Assembly: GCA_016286995.1 (NCBI GenBank)
Contig: JAEEVA010000014.1
Span: 1-64,000 of the forward strand
Length of the DNA stretch: 64,000 nucleotides
Direction of reading: 5' to 3'
From: Prevotella sp.
GTDB lineage: Bacteria > Bacteroidota > Bacteroidia > Bacteroidales > Bacteroidaceae
A program made the translations under genes and the position numbers. Under the pieces are notes generated by a model. That model saw only the letters and a list, made by a program, of their open reading frames with translations, was not told the origin of the DNA and ran no database searches. Below, one piece after another: positions 31,315-38,572 of this stretch (position 1 is its first letter; every line of letters starts with the position of its first letter).

Positions 31315-31671
31315 CTATTTAGTTATTTGGATTACATTACAGAATGACTTTATTTCCTTTTCGTCATCCGACAGGAAATAGCCTCTAATCCCATACTGGG
31401 TATAAGATATTCCATCAGAAGCTTCATTACCTATTTCAGCATCCCCTTCAAACTCAAAATTATATTCTATATTGGGAATGTCTATAGGCTTGCACTTCAC
31501 ATTTCTTCCTAATCTAATTTCTACAACATCCAAAACTTTATTTCCCTTTTTATATATAAGTTTAGGAGTAATCATAGAACAGAGTTTTGTCTCTAATGTT
31601 TCTTCTACCTTTGGTTTCGATGAACCTTTTACAAAAGGCTTTTCATGCTCTCCAACTATTCTACCTGCCAT
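31315..31671 (-). CDS. Hypothetical protein, upstream partner of the HEPN-like gene
   Basis: Start taken at internal ATG (MAGRIVGEHEKPFV...); 3 nt before the HEPN-like ORF. Confidence 0.5.
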   Translation of the reverse strand: MAGRIVGEHEKPFVKGSSKPKVEETLETKLCSMITPKLIYKKGNKVLDVVEIRLGRNVKCKPIDIPNIEYNFEFEGDAEIGNEASDGISYTQYGIRGYFLSDDEKEIKSFCNVIQITK

Positions 31672-31734
31672 ACGCCATAAAACATTACTGCCTATAGCCA
31701 CCCGGATTCAGCGTTAAACATATTATATGGAAAG

Positions 31735-31983
31735 ACGTGGGTGCTCTACTCGCCTATCCCACGTGAGGGCTCTCGCATTGCCTTGACCAGGATAAGCAAC
31801 TCGATAGCCCACGCCGAGAAATATTGACAAAGCCCCCAGATGGGGCTGATTGCAATACACTCAAAGTGGACGTTCGGTTGCGATATCTTCTGGTCATTGA
31901 ATTTGCGAGATTCTCACGTCGAAGATAACGTTCGTAAACGTCCTTTTTACCACTAAGATATGACCCTCCAGCCCTTGCGGACT
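31735..31983 (-). ncRNA. Candidate structured leader upstream of the HEPN/BspA gene run
   Basis: Stems: 31970-31974/31979-31983 (GCAA loop on minus), 31892-31897/31960-31965, 31868-31874/31937-31943, 31831-31836/31842-31847, 31735-31741/31758-31764. Confidence 0.4.
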
Positions 31984-31997
31984 ATTCGAGTCGCTTG

Positions 31998-32005
31998 CAA
32001 AGATA
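31998..32005 (-). promoter_or_regulatory. Promoter TATCTTTG (minus strand)
   Basis: CAAAGATA on plus. Confidence 0.55.
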
Positions 32006-32182
32006 CGAATAAGTGAGGACAAAAACAAATAAAATGGCAATTATTTTTTTTGTCGAACGAAAGTATCTTTACCATGGATAAAAGATAGGGAATTAATAAT
32101 ACTTACCTTACTTAGCAGGAAAGCATCTTTTAAAGCATAAGACATCATATACTGAAGGGTAATATGTGCTTAGCTACAAAAA

Positions 32183-32242
32183 AGTTGTTACAGCTTTTAA
32201 AATAGTTGTTACAGCTTTTCAGAAAGTTGTTACAACTTTTTT
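32183..32242. repeat. 21-bp-period array (AGTTGTTACAGCTTTTnnnnn)
   Basis: Unit starts 32183, 32204, 32225; core AAAAGTTGTTACARCTTTT. Confidence 0.85.
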
Positions 32243-32303
32243 GCCATTCAGCATCTCTTACTCTGTAGTATATATGGTTTTACTCGCTAAAAGATATGTT
32301 CTT

Positions 32304-32501
32304 GTTCAGTTCGATAGGCTCACTGGTGCGTCAAAGTAAGTGCGATGGTACGTCAATATAGGCTCGCCAGTACCTTTCGCGCACTTACTTTGACGCACCG
32401 TCGCACTTGAAATGACGCACCATCGCACTTACTATGACGCATTATCCCATATAAATTGACTTGTCAATGCACTTACTTGACTCGTCAACGCGTATACGAA
32501 A
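32304..32501. repeat. 22-bp-period degenerate array, about 9 units
   Basis: Unit starts 32304, 32326, 32348, 32370, 32392, 32414, 32436, 32458, 32480. Confidence 0.85.
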
Positions 32502-32549
32502 GCTTACGCATTTTTTGAAGGTAAGTATGTTTTTCTTGGATTTTTTTTG

Positions 32550-32557
32550 TACTTTTG
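32550..32557 (+). promoter_or_regulatory. Promoter TACTTTTG
   Basis: TAnnTTTG 50 bp before the transporter ATG. Confidence 0.5.
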
Positions 32558-32605
32558 CAGCGCAGTATAATTTGTAGTAAGAAAAAGAAATCGTAGTAAG
32601 AATAA

Positions 32606-33535
32606 ATGAAGAGGATATGTGATTTCATTGCCCGATGGATGGGGGCCATGGTTTTACTGGTGGCTGTGTTGTCACTGGCGGTTCCTGCATCTTTCGTATG
32701 GATTGACACTTGGGCTATCAATCCGATGTTAGGTGTCATCATGTTTGGCATGGGACTGACACTTTCACCAAAGGACTTCAAGGTGGTGTTAAGCCGTCCC
32801 AAGGATATTCTTATAGGCTGTCTGGCACAGTTTACAGTGATGCCTTTGCTGGCCTTCGTGCTGACGTGGTTGTTCGCATTGCCTAAGGAGCTGGCGCTGG
32901 GTGTGATACTGGTGGGTTGCTGTCCAGGTGGAACAGCCTCGAATGTCATTACTTATCTGGCAAAAGGCGATTTGGCGCTTTCTGTAGGCATGACTGCAAC
33001 CTCAACGCTGTTGGCGCCCTTTCTGACGCCGCTACTGGTGTGGTTGATGGCTGGCACAATGGTTGATGTCGATACGTTGGGCATGTTGCAGAGCATCGTC
33101 TACGTGGTTATTGCACCCATTGTCTGCGGACTGCTCTGCCAGCGTTTCCTGCCACAGTTGACGAAAGGCGTTACGCCCTATCTGCCGGCGTTCTCTTCAG
33201 TGGTGATTGCCATTGTGGTGGGTATCGTCGTGTCGCACAATGCCGACCGCCTGTTGGTAGGTGGCTTGCTGGTGGTGTTGGCGGTGATGGCACATAATGT
33301 GCTGGGACTCAGCATTGGTTTCCTCGTTGGCCGTCTATTGCAGCTACCCAAACCCAAGTGTGTGGCTCTCAGCATCGAGGTGGGAATGCAGAATTCTGGC
33401 CTTGCCTCGTCGTTAGCCGTGTTGCATTTTGCGGCATATCCGCTTGCCACAATTCCTGGTGCCGTATTTAGCGTGTGGCATAATATCAGTGGTGCCTTAG
33501 TTGCCAAACTATATCAAATGTGGCAAAAAAAATAG
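32606..33535 (+). CDS. Bile acid:sodium symporter (BASS) family transporter
   Basis: GVIMFGMGLTLSPKDF, CCPGGTASNVITYLAKGDLALSV, EVGMQNSGLA. Confidence 0.9.
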   Translation: MKRICDFIARWMGAMVLLVAVLSLAVPASFVWIDTWAINPMLGVIMFGMGLTLSPKDFKVVLSRPKDILIGCLAQFTVMPLLAFVLTWLFALPKELALGVILVGCCPGGTASNVITYLAKGDLALSVGMTATSTLLAPFLTPLLVWLMAGTMVDVDTLGMLQSIVYVVIAPIVCGLLCQRFLPQLTKGVTPYLPAFSSVVIAIVVGIVVSHNADRLLVGGLLVVLAVMAHNVLGLSIGFLVGRLLQLPKPKCVALSIEVGMQNSGLASSLAVLHFAAYPLATIPGAVFSVWHNISGALVAKLYQMWQKK

Positions 33536-33558
33536 AGGGTACACCGTGATGTACCCTC
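33535..33558. terminator. Bidirectional terminator hairpin
   Basis: GAGGGTAC-ACCGTGAT-GTACCCTC with A-tract on the left. Confidence 0.65.
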
Positions 33559-33579
33559 CTATGTTTGGCTGTTTTTGTC

Positions 33580-34497
33580 TTACTTGTTCACTTGGAACTT
33601 GGTGTCGCCATCCTTGAAGAAGGCATTGATCTGCTTAGCGGCAGCGATACCAGCGTTGATATTGGCCTCGGCTGTCTGAGCACCCATCTTCTTCGGGGTA
33701 GAGAAGTAACGACCTTCGAACTTCAGGAACTCGTCGTTGGCATCCGGCATGATGTCAGTAACGAACTTCAGGTCCTCACGCTCCTGCATCAGCTTGATGA
33801 GTTCAGGCTCGTTGATGACTTCCTTACGGGCTGTGTTCACCAGTACGCCACCTTTCTTCAGCTTGCCAACCAAAGCGGCATTGATGCTCTGCTTGGTCTC
33901 AGGAGTTGCGGGGATGTGGAGTGAAACGACGTCGCAGGTCTCGAACAGGGCGTCCTGATTGGCAACGGCATGAACACCTGCAGCCTCGATAACCTCTGCA
34001 GGGCAGAAAGCATCGTAAGCATAAACGTCCATACCAAAGCCCTTGGCGATGCGGGCCACGTTGCGACCAACATTTCCGAAAGCAAGGATACCCAGTTTTT
34101 TGCCCAGCAGCTCTGAACCGCTCTTGCCATTGTAGAAACCACGAACGGCCATCACCAACAGACCGAATACCAGCTCGGCAACGGCATTGGAGTTCTGACC
34201 AGGGGTATTCTCAGCTACTACGTTGTGAGCAGTAGCAGCGGCGAGGTCGATGTTGTCGTAACCAGCACCTGCACGAACGACTATCTTCAACTGCTTGGCA
34301 GCATCCAAAACTTCTGCATCTACCTTATCCGAACGGATAATCAGCGCGTCGGCATCTTTCACAGCCTCTAAGAACTGAGCCTTTTCTGTATATTTCTCAA
34401 GCAGTACCAGCTCATTGCCGGCTGCCTCTACTTCTGCCTTGATACCATTGACAGCAGCTGCTGCGAATGGCTTCTCTGTTGCAACTAATACTTTCAT
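33580..34497 (-). CDS. serA: D-3-phosphoglycerate dehydrogenase family
   Basis: MKVLVATEKPFAAAAVNGIKAE...VRAGAGYDNIDLAAA...LGILAFGNVGRNVARIAKGFGM. Confidence 0.88.
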   Translation of the reverse strand: MKVLVATEKPFAAAAVNGIKAEVEAAGNELVLLEKYTEKAQFLEAVKDADALIIRSDKVDAEVLDAAKQLKIVVRAGAGYDNIDLAAATAHNVVAENTPGQNSNAVAELVFGLLVMAVRGFYNGKSGSELLGKKLGILAFGNVGRNVARIAKGFGMDVYAYDAFCPAEVIEAAGVHAVANQDALFETCDVVSLHIPATPETKQSINAALVGKLKKGGVLVNTARKEVINEPELIKLMQEREDLKFVTDIMPDANDEFLKFEGRYFSTPKKMGAQTAEANINAGIAAAKQINAFFKDGDTKFQVNK

Positions 34498-34504
34498 GTT
34501 ATAT

Positions 34505-34927
34505 ATTGAACATTGAACATTGACCATTGACCATTAATCTTTCGCTTCCGTTTTGGTCGTTTTGATGATTTTGGTCAGGGTAGCTGCAATTTTACCACAA
34601 TCATTATAAATAGATTCAAATTGTTTGTCGTCTATTACGTCTGACTCATGTAACAGCTCTAGCCAATATTCAGTTTCGTTTGCTTCCTTTAGAGCAATGT
34701 TTAATTTGTTAACAAAATCCATTCGACTTTGAGCATTGACACTCTCTCGAATATTTGCCCCTATACTAGTGCCACTTCGGAGAACTTGCTTAGACAATAC
34801 ATATACTTGTTTGTCTTCTTTCAAGTACTTATAAAGACGGATTATTCGTAGTGCAAAAACCTTACTATCAATTAATACTTGATTATCCGTCTTCATAATG
34901 GTCAATGTTCAATGTTCAATGGTCAAT
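34505..34927. mobile_element. TIR31 element E2: 31-bp heptamer inverted repeats flanking an intact S23/IVP ORF
   Basis: Left 34505-34535 ATTGAACATTGAACATTGACCATTGACCATT; right 34897-34927 AATGGTCAATGTTCAATGTTCAATGGTCAAT; 29/31 complementary by eye. Confidence 0.65.
34534..34905 (-). CDS. Four-helix-bundle protein, S23 / 23S rRNA intervening-sequence protein (IVP) family
   Basis: SKVFALRIIRLYKYLKEDKQVYVLSKQVLRSGTSIGANIRESVNAQSRMDFVNKLNIALKEANETEYWLELL. Confidence 0.9.
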   Translation of the reverse strand: MTIMKTDNQVLIDSKVFALRIIRLYKYLKEDKQVYVLSKQVLRSGTSIGANIRESVNAQSRMDFVNKLNIALKEANETEYWLELLHESDVIDDKQFESIYNDCGKIAATLTKIIKTTKTEAKD

Positions 34928-35990
34928 GATTATTTTCAAATTCCTTCATGCAGGCAACGAGGGCGTTGCAGCCTTCGATGGTCTGGGCGTTGTAGCAAGA
35001 GGCGCGGAAGCCACCTACCGAACGGTGACCCTTCACACCAACCATACCCTTTGAGGTTGCGAAGTCGAGGAAGTCCTTCTCTAACTCCTTGTACTCGTCG
35101 GCCATCACGAAGCAGAGGTTCATCACTGAACGGTCCTCAACATTGGCAGTACCACGGAACATCTTGTTACGGTCAATCTCACCGTAAACAATCTCAGCAC
35201 GCTGCTGAGCCAGCTTGTCCATAGCCTCAACACCACCATTGCGCTTAATCCAACGGAGGGTCTCAAGAGCACTGTAGATGGGAACCACGGGAGGTGTATT
35301 GAACATAGAACCCTTGTCCACGTGGGTGCGATAGTCGAGCATGGTAGGAATCTCACGAGGAGCCTTGCCCAGTTTCTCGTCCTTCAGGATGATGATAGTG
35401 ACACCAGCCATAGCCAGATTCTTCTGAGCACCAGCGTAGATGGCGTCGTACTTCTTAACGTCGATGGGACGGCTGAAGATATCCGACGACATATCGGCAA
35501 TCAGGGGAACGTTGACGTCGAGGTCCTTGCGAATCTCAGTACCGTAAATGGTGTTGTTCGTCGTGATGTGCAGGTAGTCGGCATCAGCGGGAACCGTCCA
35601 GTCCTTAGGAATGAATGTATAGTTGGCGTCAGCGGAAGAAGCCACTTCTACTACCTCACCAAACAACTTGGCCTCCTTCATAGCTTTCTTGGCCCAGACA
35701 CCTGTGTTCAGATAAGCAGCCTTCTTAATCAGGAAGTTGTAGGGAATCATGCAGAACTCGAGGCTTGCACCACCACCGAGGAAGATGACTGAGTAACCCT
35801 CAGGAATGTCGAGGAGCTCCTTTACAAGAGCGACAGCCTCGTCGACAACGGGCTGGAAGTCCTTTGCACGGTGGCTGATCTCCATCAGAGAGAGACCTGA
35901 GCCATTGAAATCAAGACACTGTTTTGCGGTTGCTTCGATAACCTCACGTGGGAGCATCGAGGGACCGGCGTTAAAGTTGTACTTCTTCAT
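34923..35990 (-). CDS. serC: Phosphoserine aminotransferase
   Basis: [45 protein letters not shown]. Confidence 0.96.
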   Translation of the reverse strand: MKKYNFNAGPSMLPREVIEATAKQCLDFNGSGLSLMEISHRAKDFQPVVDEAVALVKELLDIPEGYSVIFLGGGASLEFCMIPYNFLIKKAAYLNTGVWAKKAMKEAKLFGEVVEVASSADANYTFIPKDWTVPADADYLHITTNNTIYGTEIRKDLDVNVPLIADMSSDIFSRPIDVKKYDAIYAGAQKNLAMAGVTIIILKDEKLGKAPREIPTMLDYRTHVDKGSMFNTPPVVPIYSALETLRWIKRNGGVEAMDKLAQQRAEIVYGEIDRNKMFRGTANVEDRSVMNLCFVMADEYKELEKDFLDFATSKGMVGVKGHRSVGGFRASCYNAQTIEGCNALVACMKEFENNH

Positions 35991-36152
35991 TTTGTTAGTT
36001 TCTTGTTTTAAGAGTTTATATTTACTTTTACCTTTTTACCTTGAAATGTGGCGCGAAGTTACACTTTTTATTTCATTTGACCAAATATTTGAGCAAGAAT
36101 TAAGCAAAATACCCTATTTTACTTGCTTATTGTCAAGTCGAAGTGGCAAAAT

Positions 36153-36211
36153 GTTGACCGTTGAACATTGAACATTGAACATTGAGCATTGAACATTGAG
36201 CATTGAACATT
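36153..36211. repeat. Heptamer array, 8 units + 3 nt (59 bp)
   Basis: GTTGACC GTTGAAC ATTGAAC ATTGAAC ATTGAGC ATTGAAC ATTGAGC ATTGAAC ATT. Confidence 0.9.
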
Positions 36212-36212
36212 A

Positions 36213-37583
36213 TTAGCGAACCTTTTCGACAATGGTTTTGATTCCTTTGATTTTTTCTCCCTGAACACTGTTGAGCACTTGCTGTACTTTTTCACGACGG
36301 ATGGCTGCATAGGTGTAGCGGTCCTTTACGTCGATGCGACCAATCTCTCCAGCCTCTATACCACCCTTTTTGCACAGGAATCCCACAATATCACCTTTCG
36401 AAAGCTTATCCTTCTTGCCCTTGCCGATGTAGAGGGTAGCCATCTTGGGGGCTGGGACATTGACCATTGATGATTGACCATTGACCATTTTCTGGGTGGG
36501 CTCGTAATGTTCAATGTTCAATGGTGAATGGTCAATGACAAACTCGGGGATATGCTCTTCGCTGTTCAGGATAAAGAACGTGCGGCCTGTGGCATCCCAA
36601 CGGGCCGTACGGCCTACACGGTGGATGTAGCCTTCTTCGCTTTCTGGCAGATGGTAGTGGATAATGTTCCGGATGTTTGGAATGTCCAGTCCACGTGAAG
36701 CCAAGTCGGTAGCTACGAGCACGTTTGCCGAGCCGTTGGCAAACTTGTAGAGCATATCCTCGCGTTGGCGCTGTTCCAGTCCACCATGAAAGTGACTGGT
36801 CGTAAAGCCCTGTTTGCGTAGGAATTCGTTGACTCGCTCAACGCTGTCGCGGTAGTTCAGGAATACAATACTGCTCTCATCGCCAACACTCAGCAACAGG
36901 TTGCGCAGTGTTTCCAGCTTGTCCTTCTGTGGACTGTGCACCTCATAGAGTGTCACACGCTCCGACGTCTGCTCGTCTTCAGGTAGGAAGTCTACCAGCG
37001 TGCCTTTTTTCGACATATTGACAAACTGTGGAATCTGTTCGGCATTGGTGGCTGATAGCAGGATGCGACGCTGCAGACCTGGCAGGCTCTTCAGCAGTTT
37101 GGACATCTCAGCTTGGAATCCCATTTCCAGGCATTTGTCGAACTCATCGATGATTAGATAGCGGATGCCATAGCGTGAGATGTTGTCCTTGTCCAGATGG
37201 TCATTCAGGCGTCCGGGAGTGCCAAAAACAATATGCGGGCGTACCTCTTTTAATATGCGATGCTCGTCCATGGTCGGTCTGCCACCGTAGCACGCCATGC
37301 CACGCAATCCACAGCCCAAACTCTTCAGGACGTCGGCCGACTGTAGTGCCAGCTCCCTGCCTGGAGTGATGACGAGGGCAGATGTCTGAGAGTCTTTGTC
37401 AGAAGGCTGAGTGGTTTCTATGAGCTGTATGAGGGGTAGGAGATAAGCCAGTGTCTTTCCCGAACCGGTAGGTGACAAGATAACAACATCACCGTCGGTG
37501 CCTGTAATGGCCTCGACGGCGTGTTGCTGCATCTCGTTCAATGAAGTGATGCCAAGTTTGCTTAATATCGTCTCAACATCCAA
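36213..37583 (-). CDS. DEAD-box RNA helicase with a DbpA-like C-terminal RNA-binding domain
   Basis: SPTGSGKTLAYLLPL, LIIDEFDKCLEMGF, LLSATNAEQ, HRVGRTAR; start codon appears to be TTG inside a heptamer array. Confidence 0.9.
   Translation of the reverse strand: MDVETILSKLGITSLNEMQQHAVEAITGTDGDVVILSPTGSGKTLAYLLPLIQLIETTQPSDKDSQTSALVITPGRELALQSADVLKSLGCGLRGMACYGGRPTMDEHRILKEVRPHIVFGTPGRLNDHLDKDNISRYGIRYLIIDEFDKCLEMGFQAEMSKLLKSLPGLQRRILLSATNAEQIPQFVNMSKKGTLVDFLPEDEQTSERVTLYEVHSPQKDKLETLRNLLLSVGDESSIVFLNYRDSVERVNEFLRKQGFTTSHFHGGLEQRQREDMLYKFANGSANVLVATDLASRGLDIPNIRNIIHYHLPESEEGYIHRVGRTARWDATGRTFFILNSEEHIPEFVIDHSPLNIEHYEPTQKMVNGQSSMVNVPAPKMATLYIGKGKKDKLSKGDIVGFLCKKGGIEAGEIGRIDVKDRYTYAAIRREKVQQVLNSVQGEKIKGIKTIVEKVR
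36459..36536. mobile_element. TIR31 mini-element E3 (31 + 16 + 31 bp), in frame inside the DEAD-box helicase gene
   Basis: 36459-36489 ATTGACCATTGATGATTGACCATTGACCATT; 36506-36536 AATGTTCAATGTTCAATGGTGAATGGTCAAT; 78 bp = 26 codons. Confidence 0.6.
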
Positions 37584-37612
37584 TTGTCAATTCTCAATTG
37601 TCAATTCTCAAT
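37582..37612. repeat. Solo 31-bp heptamer array (AATTSTC x4 + AAT)
   Basis: AATTGTC AATTCTC AATTGTC AATTCTC AAT between ompH-like stop and helicase start. Confidence 0.9.
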
Positions 37613-38221
37613 TCACTTCTTCTCCTCTTCCTTCTTCGCCGGCATCTTCTTGTAGCGCTTGTTCAGACCGTTAATGACGTCCTTGGTGATGTCGAAACGT
37701 GGAGCGGCATAAAGGATGTTGTCACCCTGCTTGGTCAGAATCAGGTCGTACTTCTTGTCCTTGTTGTAGGCCTTCAGGAAGTTCATCAGCGAGTCGCGAA
37801 GGGCGTCGTTGTACTTCTGGGTCTCCTGGGCCAGCTCGTTCTCAAGACGGGCCTGCAGTTCTGCCAGACTCTGCTGCTGACGCTGAATGGCTGCTTGCTG
37901 GCTCTCAGCCTGTTCACGGCTGGTGAAACCATTGTTGTTCAGCTTCTGCTGGAAGTTGGCAGCAGCGCTCTGCAACTGCTGGCCTTTCTGGTTCAGCGTG
38001 TTGCGGGCATTGTTGCCCTTCTTCTGCAGAATGAGCGAGAACTCCTTGCAGAATTCATACTGTGTCATCAGAGAGTCAACCTCAACAAAGGCAATCTTCA
38101 GACTGCCAGTCTGGTTGCTGTCAGCAGCTGCTGCGGGTTGATCATCCATTTTTGAAGTTGCATTGTTGCAAGAGGCCAGTGCCATTACGGCAGCTGCGGC
38201 CATCATCATGTACTTTTTCAT
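37613..38221 (-). CDS. OmpH/Skp family periplasmic chaperone-like protein
   Basis: Lipoprotein-like signal MKKYMMMAAAAVMALASCNN; KIAFVEVDSLMTQYEFCKEF; coiled coil. Confidence 0.85.
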   Translation of the reverse strand: MKKYMMMAAAAVMALASCNNATSKMDDQPAAAADSNQTGSLKIAFVEVDSLMTQYEFCKEFSLILQKKGNNARNTLNQKGQQLQSAAANFQQKLNNNGFTSREQAESQQAAIQRQQQSLAELQARLENELAQETQKYNDALRDSLMNFLKAYNKDKKYDLILTKQGDNILYAAPRFDITKDVINGLNKRYKKMPAKKEEEKK

Positions 38222-38267
38222 TTCTTTTGTTTTATTGTTATTTCGTTATTACCTTATTATTATATCA

Positions 38268-38474
38268 TCATCTCTCACTAACGGAAAATCGGCTCTTACT
38301 GCGCATCTCGCGATCTTGGTCTATCACGCAATGGATACCTCTCTGCTTCATGGCTTCGCTGTCGTGTATGTGCTGCGATGAGAAGCTGCCATTCTTGCGC
38401 GACAGGACTTTGACCAACAGCAGCATCATACCTGCTGCAATAATGAGTATACTGACAAGGAGTGCCTTAACCAT
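38268..38474 (-). CDS. Small membrane protein, hypothetical
   Basis: One N-terminal transmembrane segment, 68 aa. Confidence 0.4.
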   Translation of the reverse strand: MVKALLVSILIIAAGMMLLLVKVLSRKNGSFSSQHIHDSEAMKQRGIHCVIDQDREMRSKSRFSVSER

Positions 38475-38572
38475 TCCATATTTTTATTAAACGGCTACAA
38501 AAGTACGCAAAAAAAGTGAACTGGCCAAACGTCAGCCCTCCTTTTAGCATTTATTAGTCCTCTTTATGTTTA

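Noticed and set aside
31735-31983. tmRNA, RNase P RNA or 6S RNA
   Set aside because: None of the conserved segments I know for tmRNA or RNase P RNA is visible; 6S cannot be excluded by eye but the linkage to an ORF suggests a leader.
32304-32501. CRISPR array
   Set aside because: No identical direct repeats separated by unique spacers and no cas genes nearby; units are degenerate and contiguous.
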